DNA of 42,788 nt from Candidatus Gastranaerophilales bacterium (GTDB lineage Bacteria > Cyanobacteriota > Vampirovibrionia > Gastranaerophilales > Gastranaerophilaceae), in the NCBI GenBank assembly GCA_944323255.1, contig CALURU010000019.1:1-42788 (forward strand), in the 5' to 3' direction. A program made the translations under genes and the position numbers. Shown piece after piece: positions 23,981 to 32,504 of the stretch. Each line of letters starts with the position of its first letter. Positions within the stretch are counted from its first letter, which is position 1. The notes beneath the pieces are model-generated. The model did no database searches, was not told the DNA's origin, and was given only the letters and a program-made list of their open reading frames with translations.

Positions 23981-25297
23981 TTGAAAAAGTCACGATTAAC
24001 AATAGCGATTTTTGCGGCACTGTTTTTGGGCGTGCTGGTAGGTTGGGCTTTTCCATGGTTTGCTGTAAAGATGCATGTTCTTGCAGAAATCTTCTTGCGA
24101 ATGGTTAAGATGATTATTGCGCCTTTGCTGTTTGCGACTCTTGTTGTCGGGATTGCCGGTCATGGTGATGTTAAGAGTCTCGGACGATTAGGTGTTAAAA
24201 CCATTGCTTATTTTGAAGTTGTTACGACTCTGGCTTTGTTCATAGGGCTTGGTTTCGCTAATATATTTAAACCAGGTGTGGGGATTGCAAATATTGCTTC
24301 TGATGATACCGGTTTGACAAGAATTGTTCAGATGGCTTCTACTACACAGCATAATTCCTTTGGTGATTTGCTCTTAAGCCTTTGTCCTACAAGTATTTTT
24401 CAATCAATGGCTGAAGGAAACCTGCTCCAGATTGTTGTTTTTTGCCTGTTCTTTTCAATTGCTATTTGTGCGGTAGGTAAGAAGGCTCAGCCTGTTATTG
24501 ATATTCTTAATTCAGTTGCTTCGGTTATGTTTAAGTTTACCGAATACGTAATGTTCTTTGCTCCTGTCGGTATATTTGGCGCAATCGCTTATACTGTTGG
24601 TTCTAATGGCATTGAAATTTTGTTTAATTATGGAAAAATAATTTTATCTTTATATGTAGCTTTAGCTGTGTTTGTTGCTCTGGTTTTGTTTATTGCCTGC
24701 AGAATTGTGAAAATATCAATGCGTGCTTTGTTTAAAGCAATTCAGGAACCTGCTTTGCTTACCTTTACTACGGCAAGTTCGGAGGCCGCTTTGCCTAAGG
24801 CTATGGCAATTATGGAAAAATTTGGAGTTCCGAAATCTATTGTTGGATTTGTAATGCCGACTGGGTATACTTTTAACCTTGACGGCTCAACGCTTTATCT
24901 TGCAATGGCAGTAATATTTTCTACCCAGCTTGTCGGAATTCATCTTTCTTTTGAGCAGCAGCTTGTTATAATGTTTGCTCTTATGCTTACAAGTAAAGGT
25001 GTTGCGGGTGTTCCGAGAGCGTCTTTAATTGTGCTTGCGGGAACTCTTACCAGTTTTAATATCCCGATAATCGGTGTTGCAGTTCTGCTGGGTATTGATC
25101 AAATTCTCGATATGGGCAGAACTACGGTTAATTTAATCGGAAACTGTGTTGCAACTGTTGTGATTGCAAGGTGGGAAAATGCTTTTGATTACAACAAAAT
25201 GGCTGATTTTATTAAGATGAGGAATCTTAAAACCAATACACTTACAAAGGTTAATTCCGGGGTAAGCTTCCAGGAAGATTTTAAGAAAGCAAGCTAG
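23981..25297 (+). CDS. DAACS-family dicarboxylate/amino acid:cation symporter
   Basis: Inner-membrane secondary transporter of the GltP/GltT/DctA family, taking up glutamate, aspartate or C4-dicarboxylates with Na+ or H+. It has 438 residues with the family hairpin motifs: TTASSEAALP (HP1 serine-rich tip), MPTGYTFNLDGSTLYL (TM7, NxDG variant of NMDGT), KGVAGVPRAS (HP2) and DMGRTTVNLIGNCVAT (TM8, substrate-binding D, R and N). The start codon is TTG, supported by GAAGGA 7 nt upstream; no ATG fits. TATAAT at 23901-23906 is a promoter candidate. A perfect 17-bp hairpin lies just after the stop. TRTTVN rather than the usual RT(M/S)xN is consistent with many bacterial members. Substrate is unassigned. 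Confidence 0.92.
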   Translation: MKKSRLTIAIFAALFLGVLVGWAFPWFAVKMHVLAEIFLRMVKMIIAPLLFATLVVGIAGHGDVKSLGRLGVKTIAYFEVVTTLALFIGLGFANIFKPGVGIANIASDDTGLTRIVQMASTTQHNSFGDLLLSLCPTSIFQSMAEGNLLQIVVFCLFFSIAICAVGKKAQPVIDILNSVASVMFKFTEYVMFFAPVGIFGAIAYTVGSNGIEILFNYGKIILSLYVALAVFVALVLFIACRIVKISMRALFKAIQEPALLTFTTASSEAALPKAMAIMEKFGVPKSIVGFVMPTGYTFNLDGSTLYLAMAVIFSTQLVGIHLSFEQQLVIMFALMLTSKGVAGVPRASLIVLAGTLTSFNIPIIGVAVLLGIDQILDMGRTTVNLIGNCVATVVIARWENAFDYNKMADFIKMRNLKTNTLTKVNSGVSFQEDFKKAS

Positions 25298-25303
25298 AGG
25301 GTT

Positions 25304-25670
25304 CTTCATTTTTTCTTCTTTTTTTTAAGAAGAAAAAATGAAGCAAAAAAGAAGAAATTTTGATTGTTTCCAATGCTCTTGCGAGCATAAAATCAAATGG
25401 CTGTTGTTGCGGGTAACCCCGCACTTTGACCCTCGCTAAGAAACGCTCGGGAGGGCGCCGCCACTGTCAGAACTAACAAATCATCGCGCTGCGAGCGTGT
25501 TATGCGGGAGCATAACAATAGCGAGCGAAAGAGTGCAGGCTCCGCCTGCTATAGCCGTTCAATCCCACGTTCGTAAGAGCGTTGAAAACTTTTGCGTGAT
25601 TTCTCTTTCTTTTGGTATCTTTTCTTTCTCTTTGACCCGCAACAAAAGAGAAAGAAAAGTACAGGCATCA
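25304..25670. repeat. Inverted, rearranged copy of the hairpin-rich element
   Basis: Reverse-strand relative of the tandem units at 12052-12843, but with its two halves in swapped order: the CTGTCAG joint falls in the middle (about 25465-25471). This is what one would cut from a tandem array at a different phase. It opens with a perfect 17-bp palindrome (25304-25320 / 25327-25343) right behind the symporter stop, which may act as its terminator. The remaining 25671-26089 holds further hairpins (CCCTCCCTCATATAGGGAGGG-like at about 25688) and two palindromes of the dispersed family, but no gene and no T-box before ileS. Confidence 0.82.
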
Positions 25671-25935
25671 GTTATCACTCTCCCCAGCCCTCCCTCATAT
25701 AGGGAGGGAGAGCTCCAAGTCTGGCGCATTCCTTACCTTTTGAGGGAAGCGGCTTGCCGGCAGAGAGCGAAGGAATTTTGCGTAAGCAAAATCCGAAGAC
25801 TCGTTTAACGCCGGCAAACAAGCAGGTTAGGATAGGTGCTTTTTTATAATTATAATTTCTTCATTTTTTTATCTTTTGAATCTCTTTTATAATAGCTCTG
25901 TTTATGATATTTTAAAGTAAACGTTTATTTGTTAA

Positions 25936-25965
25936 GTTATTGTCGGGTTAGTAAACCCGACCTAC
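25936..25965. repeat. Dispersed palindrome, inverted copy
   Basis: GTTATT then GTCGGGTTAGTAAACCCGAC then CTAC, the reverse of the 3788 copy. A decayed relative (GTTGG ATTTAC CAAC) follows at about 26044-26062, just before ileS. Confidence 0.8.
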
Positions 25966-26089
25966 AATGAAAACGTTATATGTGATAATAGAATAAAGTT
26001 TATAGAATCTACTGCTTCGGGTGTAAAATTTTTAAAAAAGCAAGTTGGATTTACCAACCCGACAAAAATAGTAATTTAACGAGGTGAAG

Positions 26090-28897
26090 ATGGAATATAA
26101 AGAGACATTAAATTTGCCAAAAACAACATTAGAGATGAGGGCAAATGCGACAAAAAAAGAACCTGAAACCCAGAAGTTCTGGGAGGGTGTAAATGTGTAT
26201 CAGAAGAATTTAGAGCAGCGTGATAAAACAAATTCGTTTGTTCTTCACGACGGGCCTCCTTATTTGAGTTCAGAAAAAATTCACGTTGGGACTGCTTTGA
26301 ATAAGATTTTGAAAGATATTTTGATTAAGTATAAATCAATGTCAGGTTTTTATGCTCCTTATGTTCCGGGATATGATGGCCACGGGCTTCCGATAGAAAA
26401 TGCCGTTGTTAAAAATATTAAAGGCGGAAGAGAAGCGCTGACTCCGGCGGAACTTAGGGCAAAATGCAGAGAGTTTGCGCATAAAAACCTTAAAGGACAG
26501 GAGTCTGAATTTAAGCGTTTAGGCGTATGGGGTGATTGGGAAAATCCGTATTTGACAATTAATCCTGATTTTGAAGCCGAGCAGGTCAGAGTATTCGGTG
26601 AAATGTACAAAAAAGGTTATGTTGAAAAAGGGATGAAACCTGTTTACTGGTGCGCTTCCTGTGAAACAGCATTAGCCGAAGCGGAAGTTGAATACGCAGA
26701 TCATACTTCAACCTCGATTTATGTACGTTTCAAGTTTGATGAAGATGCGGTAAATAAAATTGAAAAACTTATAAATCTTCCAAACAAAAATGTTTATGCG
26801 GTAATCTGGACAACAACTCCTTGGACGATTCCTTCAAATATGGCAATCAGTATGCATCCGAGATTTGAGTATACGTTCTTTACTTATAATAATGATGTTT
26901 ACGTTGTTGCGCAGGAGCTTCTCGGACATTTTCTTGAGGGTGTAGGCTGGGAAGAAAAAGATATTAATGTTCTGGGCTCTGTTAAAGGTGCGGATTTAGA
27001 ACTTTTGAATACAAAACACCCTCTGTATGACAGAAAATCTCCTATTATTTTAGGTGAACACGTAACGCTTGATGCCGGTACAGGTTCTGTTCATACCGCT
27101 CCGGGACACGGTCTTGAGGACTACGAAGTAGGGTGTAAATATGGTATTGAGGTCTTTTCTCCTCTCGACAGCAAAGGTATTTGGACGGAAATTGTTGGCG
27201 ACAAGGATTTAGAAGGTGTTCCTTATTATAAAGGAAATAAAATTGTTATAGAAAAACTTCAAAACTGCGGTGCACTTCTTGCTGCTGCGGATATAAATCA
27301 CTCATATCCGCACTGCTGGAGATGTAAAAATCCTGTAATTTACAGAGCAACGCCGCAATGGTTTGTAAAAGTTGATAAATTCAGGGCTGAAACTTTAGAG
27401 GCAATCAAAGGAGTAAAATGGATTCCGGCAAGCGGGGAAGCCAGAATTTCAAATATGGTGGAAGGTCGCTCAGACTGGTGTATTTCCCGCCAGAGAGCGT
27501 GGGGCGTTCCAATTCCGGTATTCTACTGCGAGGATTGCGGAGAAGTTATTGTAACTGATGCGACTATTGAAAATGTTGCGAAAATCTTTGAAAAGGAATC
27601 TTCTGATGCGTGGGTAAAACGCTCTGTTGAAGAACTTTTGCCGGAAGGTTTAGTATGCCCTAAATGCGGAAGCAAGCATATCAGAAAAGAAAAAGATATT
27701 ATGGACGTATGGTTCGATTCAGGTATAACCTGGAGAGCTGTTGTTGAGAAGCGTTCGGATGAGCTGGGACACACTCCGGTTGATATGTATCTGGAAGGCT
27801 CTGACCAGCATAGAGGCTGGTTCCAGTCATCTCTGCTTACTTCAATGGCAACTCAGGGAAAAGCACCGTATAAATCTGTATTAACTCACGGCTTTGTGTT
27901 CGGAGAAGACGGCAGAAAAATGTCTAAGTCACTCGGGAATTACATCAGACCGGATGATATTATCAAAAACTATGGTGCAGATATTTTGAGACTCTGGGCG
28001 GCTTCGGTTGATTACAGAAACGATACCAAAATCGGCGATAATATAATCAAGCAGCTTGCGGAAATCTTTAAGAAAACAAGAAATACTGCAAGATTCCTGC
28101 TCGGCAACATATTTGACTTTGATCCTGAAAAAGATTATGTAAAATATGAAGATTTAAAACCGATTGATAAGTTTGCACTCCACAAATTGAACAAGGTAGT
28201 AGAAGAGGTTACTGTTGCATTTGATAATTATGAGTTTTACAAATACTTCCAGACTCTTCAAAACTTTGCGGCAGTTGATTTGAGTGCATTCTATCTTGAT
28301 ATTGTAAAAGACAGATTGTATACTGCAGGCAAAAAGTCGCTTTCAAGAAGAGCTTGCCAGACGGTTCTTTATGAAACTTTGCAGGTTCTTGTAAGAATCT
28401 TAACACCTGTAATGCCGCATCAGGCTGAGGATATCTGGCAAAATACTCCTGAAATTCAAAGAGGCGGGCTGGAAAGTATTCTGCTTGCAAACTGGCCTCA
28501 TGTAAACAATGAATGGGAAAATGCGAAATTGGAAGAAGATTTTGCAAAAATCCTCAAAACGAGAGAAGTTGTAACACGTGCAATTGAACCTTTGAGAGCG
28601 GATAAGAAAATAGGAAGCTCTTTAGAAGTCGGTGTTTACGTAAAATCTGATGATAGTGAAGTTCTAAAAGCAAACGAAAAAGATCTTGCAGATATTTTTA
28701 TAACTTCTCAGGCTTATGTAACCGACTCCGCTCCGGAAGGTGTATTGAACGAATATACAGAGGGCACAATAACTGTCTGGGTTGTGAAAGCAGAAGGCGA
28801 AAAGTGCGAACGCTGCTGGAAATACAGAAAGCTCGGTGAGCACGCAGGTTATGAGACAATCTGCTCTGATTGTTATGAAGCAGTAACGCAAGGTTGA
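26090..28897 (+). CDS. ileS: Isoleucyl-tRNA synthetase with an HVGT variant of the HIGH motif
   Basis: Charges tRNA-Ile in the cytoplasm. The 935 residues have full bacterial (type 1) architecture: a catalytic Rossmann core, a CP1 editing domain with VIWTTTPWTIPSN and LDAGTGSVHTAPGHG, WFDSG, KMSKS at 610-614, an anticodon-binding region and a C-terminal zinc motif CERCW...CSDCY. The first signature, normally HIGH, reads H65-V-G-T68, losing the second histidine; the surrounding DGPPY and ALNKILKD are intact. The true start is ATG 26090 with GAGG at 26081-26084; GTG at 26084 overlaps that site. No T-box is seen upstream. The transcript ends at the hairpin at 28983. Confidence 0.96.
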   Translation: MEYKETLNLPKTTLEMRANATKKEPETQKFWEGVNVYQKNLEQRDKTNSFVLHDGPPYLSSEKIHVGTALNKILKDILIKYKSMSGFYAPYVPGYDGHGLPIENAVVKNIKGGREALTPAELRAKCREFAHKNLKGQESEFKRLGVWGDWENPYLTINPDFEAEQVRVFGEMYKKGYVEKGMKPVYWCASCETALAEAEVEYADHTSTSIYVRFKFDEDAVNKIEKLINLPNKNVYAVIWTTTPWTIPSNMAISMHPRFEYTFFTYNNDVYVVAQELLGHFLEGVGWEEKDINVLGSVKGADLELLNTKHPLYDRKSPIILGEHVTLDAGTGSVHTAPGHGLEDYEVGCKYGIEVFSPLDSKGIWTEIVGDKDLEGVPYYKGNKIVIEKLQNCGALLAAADINHSYPHCWRCKNPVIYRATPQWFVKVDKFRAETLEAIKGVKWIPASGEARISNMVEGRSDWCISRQRAWGVPIPVFYCEDCGEVIVTDATIENVAKIFEKESSDAWVKRSVEELLPEGLVCPKCGSKHIRKEKDIMDVWFDSGITWRAVVEKRSDELGHTPVDMYLEGSDQHRGWFQSSLLTSMATQGKAPYKSVLTHGFVFGEDGRKMSKSLGNYIRPDDIIKNYGADILRLWAASVDYRNDTKIGDNIIKQLAEIFKKTRNTARFLLGNIFDFDPEKDYVKYEDLKPIDKFALHKLNKVVEEVTVAFDNYEFYKYFQTLQNFAAVDLSAFYLDIVKDRLYTAGKKSLSRRACQTVLYETLQVLVRILTPVMPHQAEDIWQNTPEIQRGGLESILLANWPHVNNEWENAKLEEDFAKILKTREVVTRAIEPLRADKKIGSSLEVGVYVKSDDSEVLKANEKDLADIFITSQAYVTDSAPEGVLNEYTEGTITVWVVKAEGEKCERCWKYRKLGEHAGYETICSDCYEAVTQG

Positions 28898-28982
28898 AAA
28901 GTGGAATAGTGGAAAAGTGGAATAGTCAAAGACTAAAGAATTTCTATTCACTACTCACGAGTTTTTAAATAGAGAGCTTATC

Positions 28983-29012
28983 GGGCGGAAGCGAAGCTTC
29001 CGCCCTTTCTTT
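28983..29012 (+). terminator. Intrinsic terminator of ileS
   Basis: GGGCGGAAGC, GAA loop, GCTTCCGCCC, then TTTCTTT. The spacer before it contains short direct repeats of GTGGAATAGTGGAAAA. Confidence 0.92.
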
Positions 29013-29025
29013 ATAAATTAAAAAA

Positions 29026-29913
29026 TCAAGAAACTCCGGTTAATATTTTGATATCTTTCTTAGGAGGCTGACCAAACATTTTTTTATATTCCCTGCTAAA
29101 CTGCGTCGGACTTTCGTAACCTACTTCATAGCAGGCGGAGGCAGCATCATATTTGCCTGTAAGCATAAGTCTTTGAGCTTCGTAGAGTTTTAATTGTTTC
29201 TGATATTGAAGCGGGCTTACACTGGTAACTTTTTTAAAATTTCTGTAAAACGATGATGGCGCCATATTTACGCATTGTGCAATTTCATCCATATTTAATT
29301 TTTCGCTGTATTTATCCTTGATTAAAGAAATTGCATGTGCAATCTGATTTGAGCGGGTGCCGTTTGTATTAATTAATCTTAGCTGGTTTCCCATTTTCCC
29401 GCTCAAAAGCCTGAAATAAATTTCTTTTATAATAATCGGCGCCATGATATTTTGTTCAGACAAAGGTTTTTCCAGAAGCTGTGCAAGCCTGAAAAATGCA
29501 TCCAGCAGCTCTTCGTCAGTTTCTGCAATTGCAAGTGCTTTTGTATTTGCCCCTGGAGTTTTGGGAAGTTTTGTTTCAAGTAAAATGTTTGAAATCAGAT
29601 TTGAATCCAATTCAAGGATTAGGACTACAAAAGGTTTCTCTTCCGTTGCTTCAACCACTCTGCTTGAAACCGGAATATCAGTACAGGATACAACATACTG
29701 CCCTTTTGTATAAACAACATTTTCTTTTCCATAGAGCATATTTTTTAAACCCTGCAATACAAGAATGCAGCTTGGATTATAAAAACATCTCATAAACTCT
29801 GTAGGATGATTTCTTCTTACAATTCTCACTCCTTTAATAGAAGTTTCAAAGTTCCCGACTCCTGGTATAGTTTTCAAAATAATATCTTTGATTGCAGAAT
29901 ATTTTGATTCCAT
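29026..29913 (-). CDS. AraC-family transcriptional regulator (YqhC-like)
   Basis: Regulator of 295 residues: an AraC_N-type sensing domain (about 1-185, with EFMRCFYNPSCILVLQG and QYVVSCTDIPVSS) and a double helix-turn-helix at the C terminus (about 190-290: MDEIAQCVNMAPSSFYRNFK, then SPLQYQKQLKLYEAQRLM and AASACYEVGYESPTQFSREY). It is divergent from an FMN oxidoreductase and an aldo/keto reductase. This repeats the E. coli arrangement in which YqhC controls the aldehyde reductases YqhD and DkgA, so an aldehyde-responsive activator is the likely role (inference from context). The 152-bp gap should hold its operator; I could not identify a clear repeat there. Confidence 0.9.
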   Translation of the reverse strand: MESKYSAIKDIILKTIPGVGNFETSIKGVRIVRRNHPTEFMRCFYNPSCILVLQGLKNMLYGKENVVYTKGQYVVSCTDIPVSSRVVEATEEKPFVVLILELDSNLISNILLETKLPKTPGANTKALAIAETDEELLDAFFRLAQLLEKPLSEQNIMAPIIIKEIYFRLLSGKMGNQLRLINTNGTRSNQIAHAISLIKDKYSEKLNMDEIAQCVNMAPSSFYRNFKKVTSVSPLQYQKQLKLYEAQRLMLTGKYDAASACYEVGYESPTQFSREYKKMFGQPPKKDIKILTGVS

Positions 29914-30065
29914 ATTAAGACTCCCCTTATTTATTTATACTCTAATTCTATAATTTACACAAGTGAGAGAATTAGATAAGAATTAAGCAGAATCAGGTCT
30001 TTAAATTTTCCAAAAATTTTTCATAATAGAATTATAGGTATTTATCATAAAATTAGAGGTCAGAT

Positions 30066-30698
30066 ATGAAAGTATTATTAATTAATGGTTCACCAAACAA
30101 GAATGGCTGTACTTTTACGGCGCTTGATATTATCTCACAAACTTTGAATGAAGAGGGGATTGAAACGGAGATTTATTACATAGGAAAAGACGCAATTGCT
30201 CCTTGCCGTGCCTGCAGAGCTTGCGGAAAAATCGGCAGATGTGTAATCAATGATAAAGTTAATGATTTTGTGGAACACGCACGAGAGTTTGACGGATATA
30301 TTATAGGCTCTCCAGTTCACTATGGATCTGCAGCCGGCGGATTAATCCCGTTTCTTGACAGAGCATTTTTTGTAGATTATATGTCCGGACACGATTCTTT
30401 TAAACATAAACCCGGAACGGCGGTTGTCTCTGCAAGACGTGCAGGTACCACTGCAACTCTGGATCAGTTAAATAAATATTTCCAGATAAATCAAATGCCG
30501 GTTATTTCAGGCAGATACTGGAATATGGTTCACGGGCAGAACCCTGAAGAAGTAAGAAAAGATAAAGAAGGTGTTCAGAATATGCGAATTTTGGCTAAGA
30601 ATTTTGCATATTTTCTCAAATGTCAGGAGGCTGCAAGAAAAGCCGGAATTAATCCGCCGGAAGCGGAAGAGGTTGAATATACAAATTTCATAAGATAG
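30066..30698 (+). CDS. NAD(P)H-dependent FMN oxidoreductase, iron-sulfur-flavoprotein type
   Basis: Flavodoxin-fold reductase of 210 residues. MKVLLINGSPNKNGCT is the FMN-phosphate loop, and GSPVHYGSAAGGLIPFLDR is the second FMN contact region typical of NADPH-dependent FMN reductases. C47, C50, C53 and C59 form a CxxCxxC-x5-C cluster like that of archaeal-type iron-sulfur flavoproteins, so it may carry a [4Fe-4S] centre; in many family members these cysteines are not metal-bound. AGAGGT precedes the ATG. It is first in a run with the aldo/keto reductase (50-nt gap containing the hairpin CTGATAG-CAG-CTATCAG, 30703-30719). Confidence 0.88.
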   Translation: MKVLLINGSPNKNGCTFTALDIISQTLNEEGIETEIYYIGKDAIAPCRACRACGKIGRCVINDKVNDFVEHAREFDGYIIGSPVHYGSAAGGLIPFLDRAFFVDYMSGHDSFKHKPGTAVVSARRAGTTATLDQLNKYFQINQMPVISGRYWNMVHGQNPEEVRKDKEGVQNMRILAKNFAYFLKCQEAARKAGINPPEAEEVEYTNFIR

Positions 30699-30702
30699 TT
30701 GA

Positions 30703-30719
30703 CTGATAGCAGCTATCAG
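30703..30719. other. Short perfect hairpin between two co-directional genes
   Basis: CTGATAG, CAG, CTATCAG, with no T tract. It may be an mRNA processing or stability element, or an operator. Confidence 0.5.
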
Positions 30720-30748
30720 GTGATAAATTAAGTTATAGGAGAGTTCAG

Positions 30749-31600
30749 ATGGAAACAGTTAAATTAAATAACGGTGTAGAAATGCCGATTCTGGGATACG
30801 GTGTTTTTCAGGTAGATCCCGCAGAGTGCGAAAGATGCGTAAGTGATGCAATTAATACAGGCTACAGACTTATTGATACGGCGCAGGCATATTTTAATGA
30901 AGAAGGTGTCGGAAGTGCAATCAAAAAATCCGGTGTAAAGAGAGAAGATTTATTTCTTGTAACAAAAATCTGGATTTCTAATGCCGGAGAAGAAAAAGCG
31001 GCTGCTTCTATTGATGAGTCTTTGAGAAAATTGCAGACGGACTATGTTGATTTGTTATTAATTCACCAGCCATTTGGCGATTATTACGGAACTTATCGAG
31101 CAATGGAAAAAGCTTACAAATCCGGAAAAGCAAGAGCTATAGGGGTTAGTAATTTCTACTCTGACAGATTTGTAGATTTATCTCATTTTGCAGAAATCCA
31201 GCCGGCTGTAAATCAGGTTGAAACGCACATATTTCAGCAGCAAAAAGAAGCAAGAAAGGTTATGAAAAAATATAATACCCAAATAATGGCGTGGGGACCT
31301 TTTGCAGAAGGCAAGAACAATATGTTTAAAAACGAAACCCTTGTTTCTATTGGCGAAAAATACGGAAAATCTTCTGCACAGACTGCTTTACGGTTTTTAA
31401 CTCAGGAGGGAATAATTGTAATTCCTAAATCAGTAAAAAAAGAGCGTATGGAACAAAATCTTGATATCTTTGATTTTAAACTTACGGAAGAAGAGTTAAA
31501 TGAAATAAGGGCGCTTGATACCGGTAAGAGTTTATTCTTCTCTCATTATGACCCTGCAACAGTCGAAATGATTATCGGTTTAGCGGGGGGGAAAATGTAA
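30749..31600 (+). CDS. Aldo/keto reductase (DkgA/AKR5-like)
   Basis: NADPH-dependent reduction of aldehydes and ketones, for example methylglyoxal or 2,5-diketogluconate. It has 283 residues of the (beta/alpha)8 fold. The catalytic tetrad is visible: D43 and Y48 in LIDTAQAYFNEEGVG, K73 in LVTKIW, and H106 in LLIHQP. GVSNFY, PAVNQVE and the cofactor site VIPKSVKKERMEQNL are also present. TAGGAGAG precedes the ATG. It stands in the AraC-linked run with two flavodoxin-fold proteins, which supports a carbonyl or redox stress role. Confidence 0.93.
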   Translation: METVKLNNGVEMPILGYGVFQVDPAECERCVSDAINTGYRLIDTAQAYFNEEGVGSAIKKSGVKREDLFLVTKIWISNAGEEKAAASIDESLRKLQTDYVDLLLIHQPFGDYYGTYRAMEKAYKSGKARAIGVSNFYSDRFVDLSHFAEIQPAVNQVETHIFQQQKEARKVMKKYNTQIMAWGPFAEGKNNMFKNETLVSIGEKYGKSSAQTALRFLTQEGIIVIPKSVKKERMEQNLDIFDFKLTEEELNEIRALDTGKSLFFSHYDPATVEMIIGLAGGKM

Positions 31601-31670
31601 CGGATTGATAGGTGAGACTACAAGCTTAACGTCATGAATAAATGGATTGGGCTAGTGATTAAGTAACTGA

Positions 31671-31697
31671 GTAGGTCAGGTTTTACCTGACAATAAC
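31671..31697. repeat. Dispersed palindrome, GTCAGGT/ACCTGAC type
   Basis: GTAGGTCAGGTTTTACCTGA followed by CAATAAC, between the aldo/keto reductase and the flavodoxin genes. Upstream at about 31610-31630, GGTGAGACTACAAGCTTAA matches text at 22708-22727. Confidence 0.85.
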
Positions 31698-31747
31698 ATA
31701 AAAACACTATATGTTAAGATAAACAAAAAGGATAAATAAGAGGTTTT

Positions 31748-32335
31748 ATGAAAAACATAATATTACTACTACTATCATTGATAATTATCGGTTTCGGATT
31801 TGCTTATGCCGTGGGCAGCAATCCGGAGCCGGATGTTACTCAAAAAGGAGAGCTTATGGACAAAAAAGTTTTGGTTGCTTATTTTTCATGGGGCGGTAAT
31901 ACAAAATCTATAGCGGAAAAGATTCACGCACAAACCGGCGGAGATATTTTCCGTATAGAACCGGTTACACCATATCCGAGCGATTACAATGAAACAGCTT
32001 ACGGTGTTGCAAAAGAACAGAAAGATAAGGGAATTCATCCTCCGATAAAAAATAAGGATGTATCTTCTTATGATGTGATTTTTGTAGGAACTCCGGCATG
32101 GTGGTATACAATGGCGCCTCCTGTTATGACTTTCCTGAGTGAAAATAAGTTTGAAGGCAAAACAATTGTACCGTTTGTAACTCACGGAGGCGGCGGAAGC
32201 TATTCAATTCCTGATGATATTGAAAAACTTGCAAAAGGCGCTAAGGTTTTGAAAACTCCGTTTGTAGTGTATGAGCACGGTAATGCAAATACAGAAAACG
32301 AACTAAAAAATTGGCTGAAAAATTTAAATTACTAG
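31748..32335 (+). CDS. Flavodoxin with N-terminal signal peptide and a second internal start
   Basis: An FMN-binding electron carrier or quinone-type reductase. From ATG 31748 the protein has 195 residues and begins with a hydrophobic export signal (MKNIILLLLSLIIIGFGFAYA), cleavable near AYA. A flavodoxin domain follows: VLVAYFSWGGNTKSIAEKI (FMN phosphate loop), VFVGTPAWWYTMAPPV and FVTHGGGGSYS. Within the frame, AAGGAG at 31845-31850 stands 5 nt from ATG 31856, which would give a 159-residue cytoplasmic flavodoxin starting MDKKVLVAYF. The internal site is better than the outer one (AGAGG). Periplasmic flavodoxins of this kind are known as predicted lipoproteins or secreted forms; no lipobox cysteine is present here. 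Confidence 0.88.
   Translation: MKNIILLLLSLIIIGFGFAYAVGSNPEPDVTQKGELMDKKVLVAYFSWGGNTKSIAEKIHAQTGGDIFRIEPVTPYPSDYNETAYGVAKEQKDKGIHPPIKNKDVSSYDVIFVGTPAWWYTMAPPVMTFLSENKFEGKTIVPFVTHGGGGSYSIPDDIEKLAKGAKVLKTPFVVYEHGNANTENELKNWLKNLNY
31845..31858 (+). promoter_or_regulatory. Internal ribosome binding site and start within the flavodoxin gene
   Basis: AAAAAGGAG, then AGCTT, then ATG. It falls exactly at the junction of the export signal/linker and the flavodoxin fold. Confidence 0.65.
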
Positions 32336-32365
32336 CGAAGTTTTAGAATAAAGCTGACGTTTAAT

Positions 32366-32425
32366 ATGGATAATTATAGACCTGAGTATTGGGCAGCAAA
32401 GGAACAACTTATGGTAAATATCTGA
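32366..32425 (+). CDS. Possible micro-ORF (19 residues)
   Basis: MDNYRPEYWAAKEQLMVNI, ending just before the terminator at 32439. There is no clear Shine-Dalgarno sequence. Its composition is protein-like (W, Y, E, K), but coding cannot be shown. Confidence 0.2.
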   Translation: MDNYRPEYWAAKEQLMVNI

Positions 32426-32438
32426 GATAAGGCCTCTA

Positions 32439-32476
32439 AGACTGCTGCATACTTTTTTTTGCAGCAGTCTTTTTTT
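32439..32476 (+). terminator. Intrinsic terminator after the flavodoxin gene
   Basis: AGACTGCTGCA pairs with TGCAGCAGTCT and is followed by seven T residues. Confidence 0.95.
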
Positions 32477-32504
32477 AGATTATAATATTGAAAGAGTCGG
32501 GATA

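Noticed and set aside
25497..25808. 103-residue open frame in the inverted element
   Set aside because: It lies across the repeat and its flank, shares no protein with the other copies, and has no family resemblance.
25800..26089. T-box leader for ileS
   Set aside because: No AGGGTGGNACCGCG-type T-box sequence and no terminator/antiterminator pair are seen; only dispersed palindromes.
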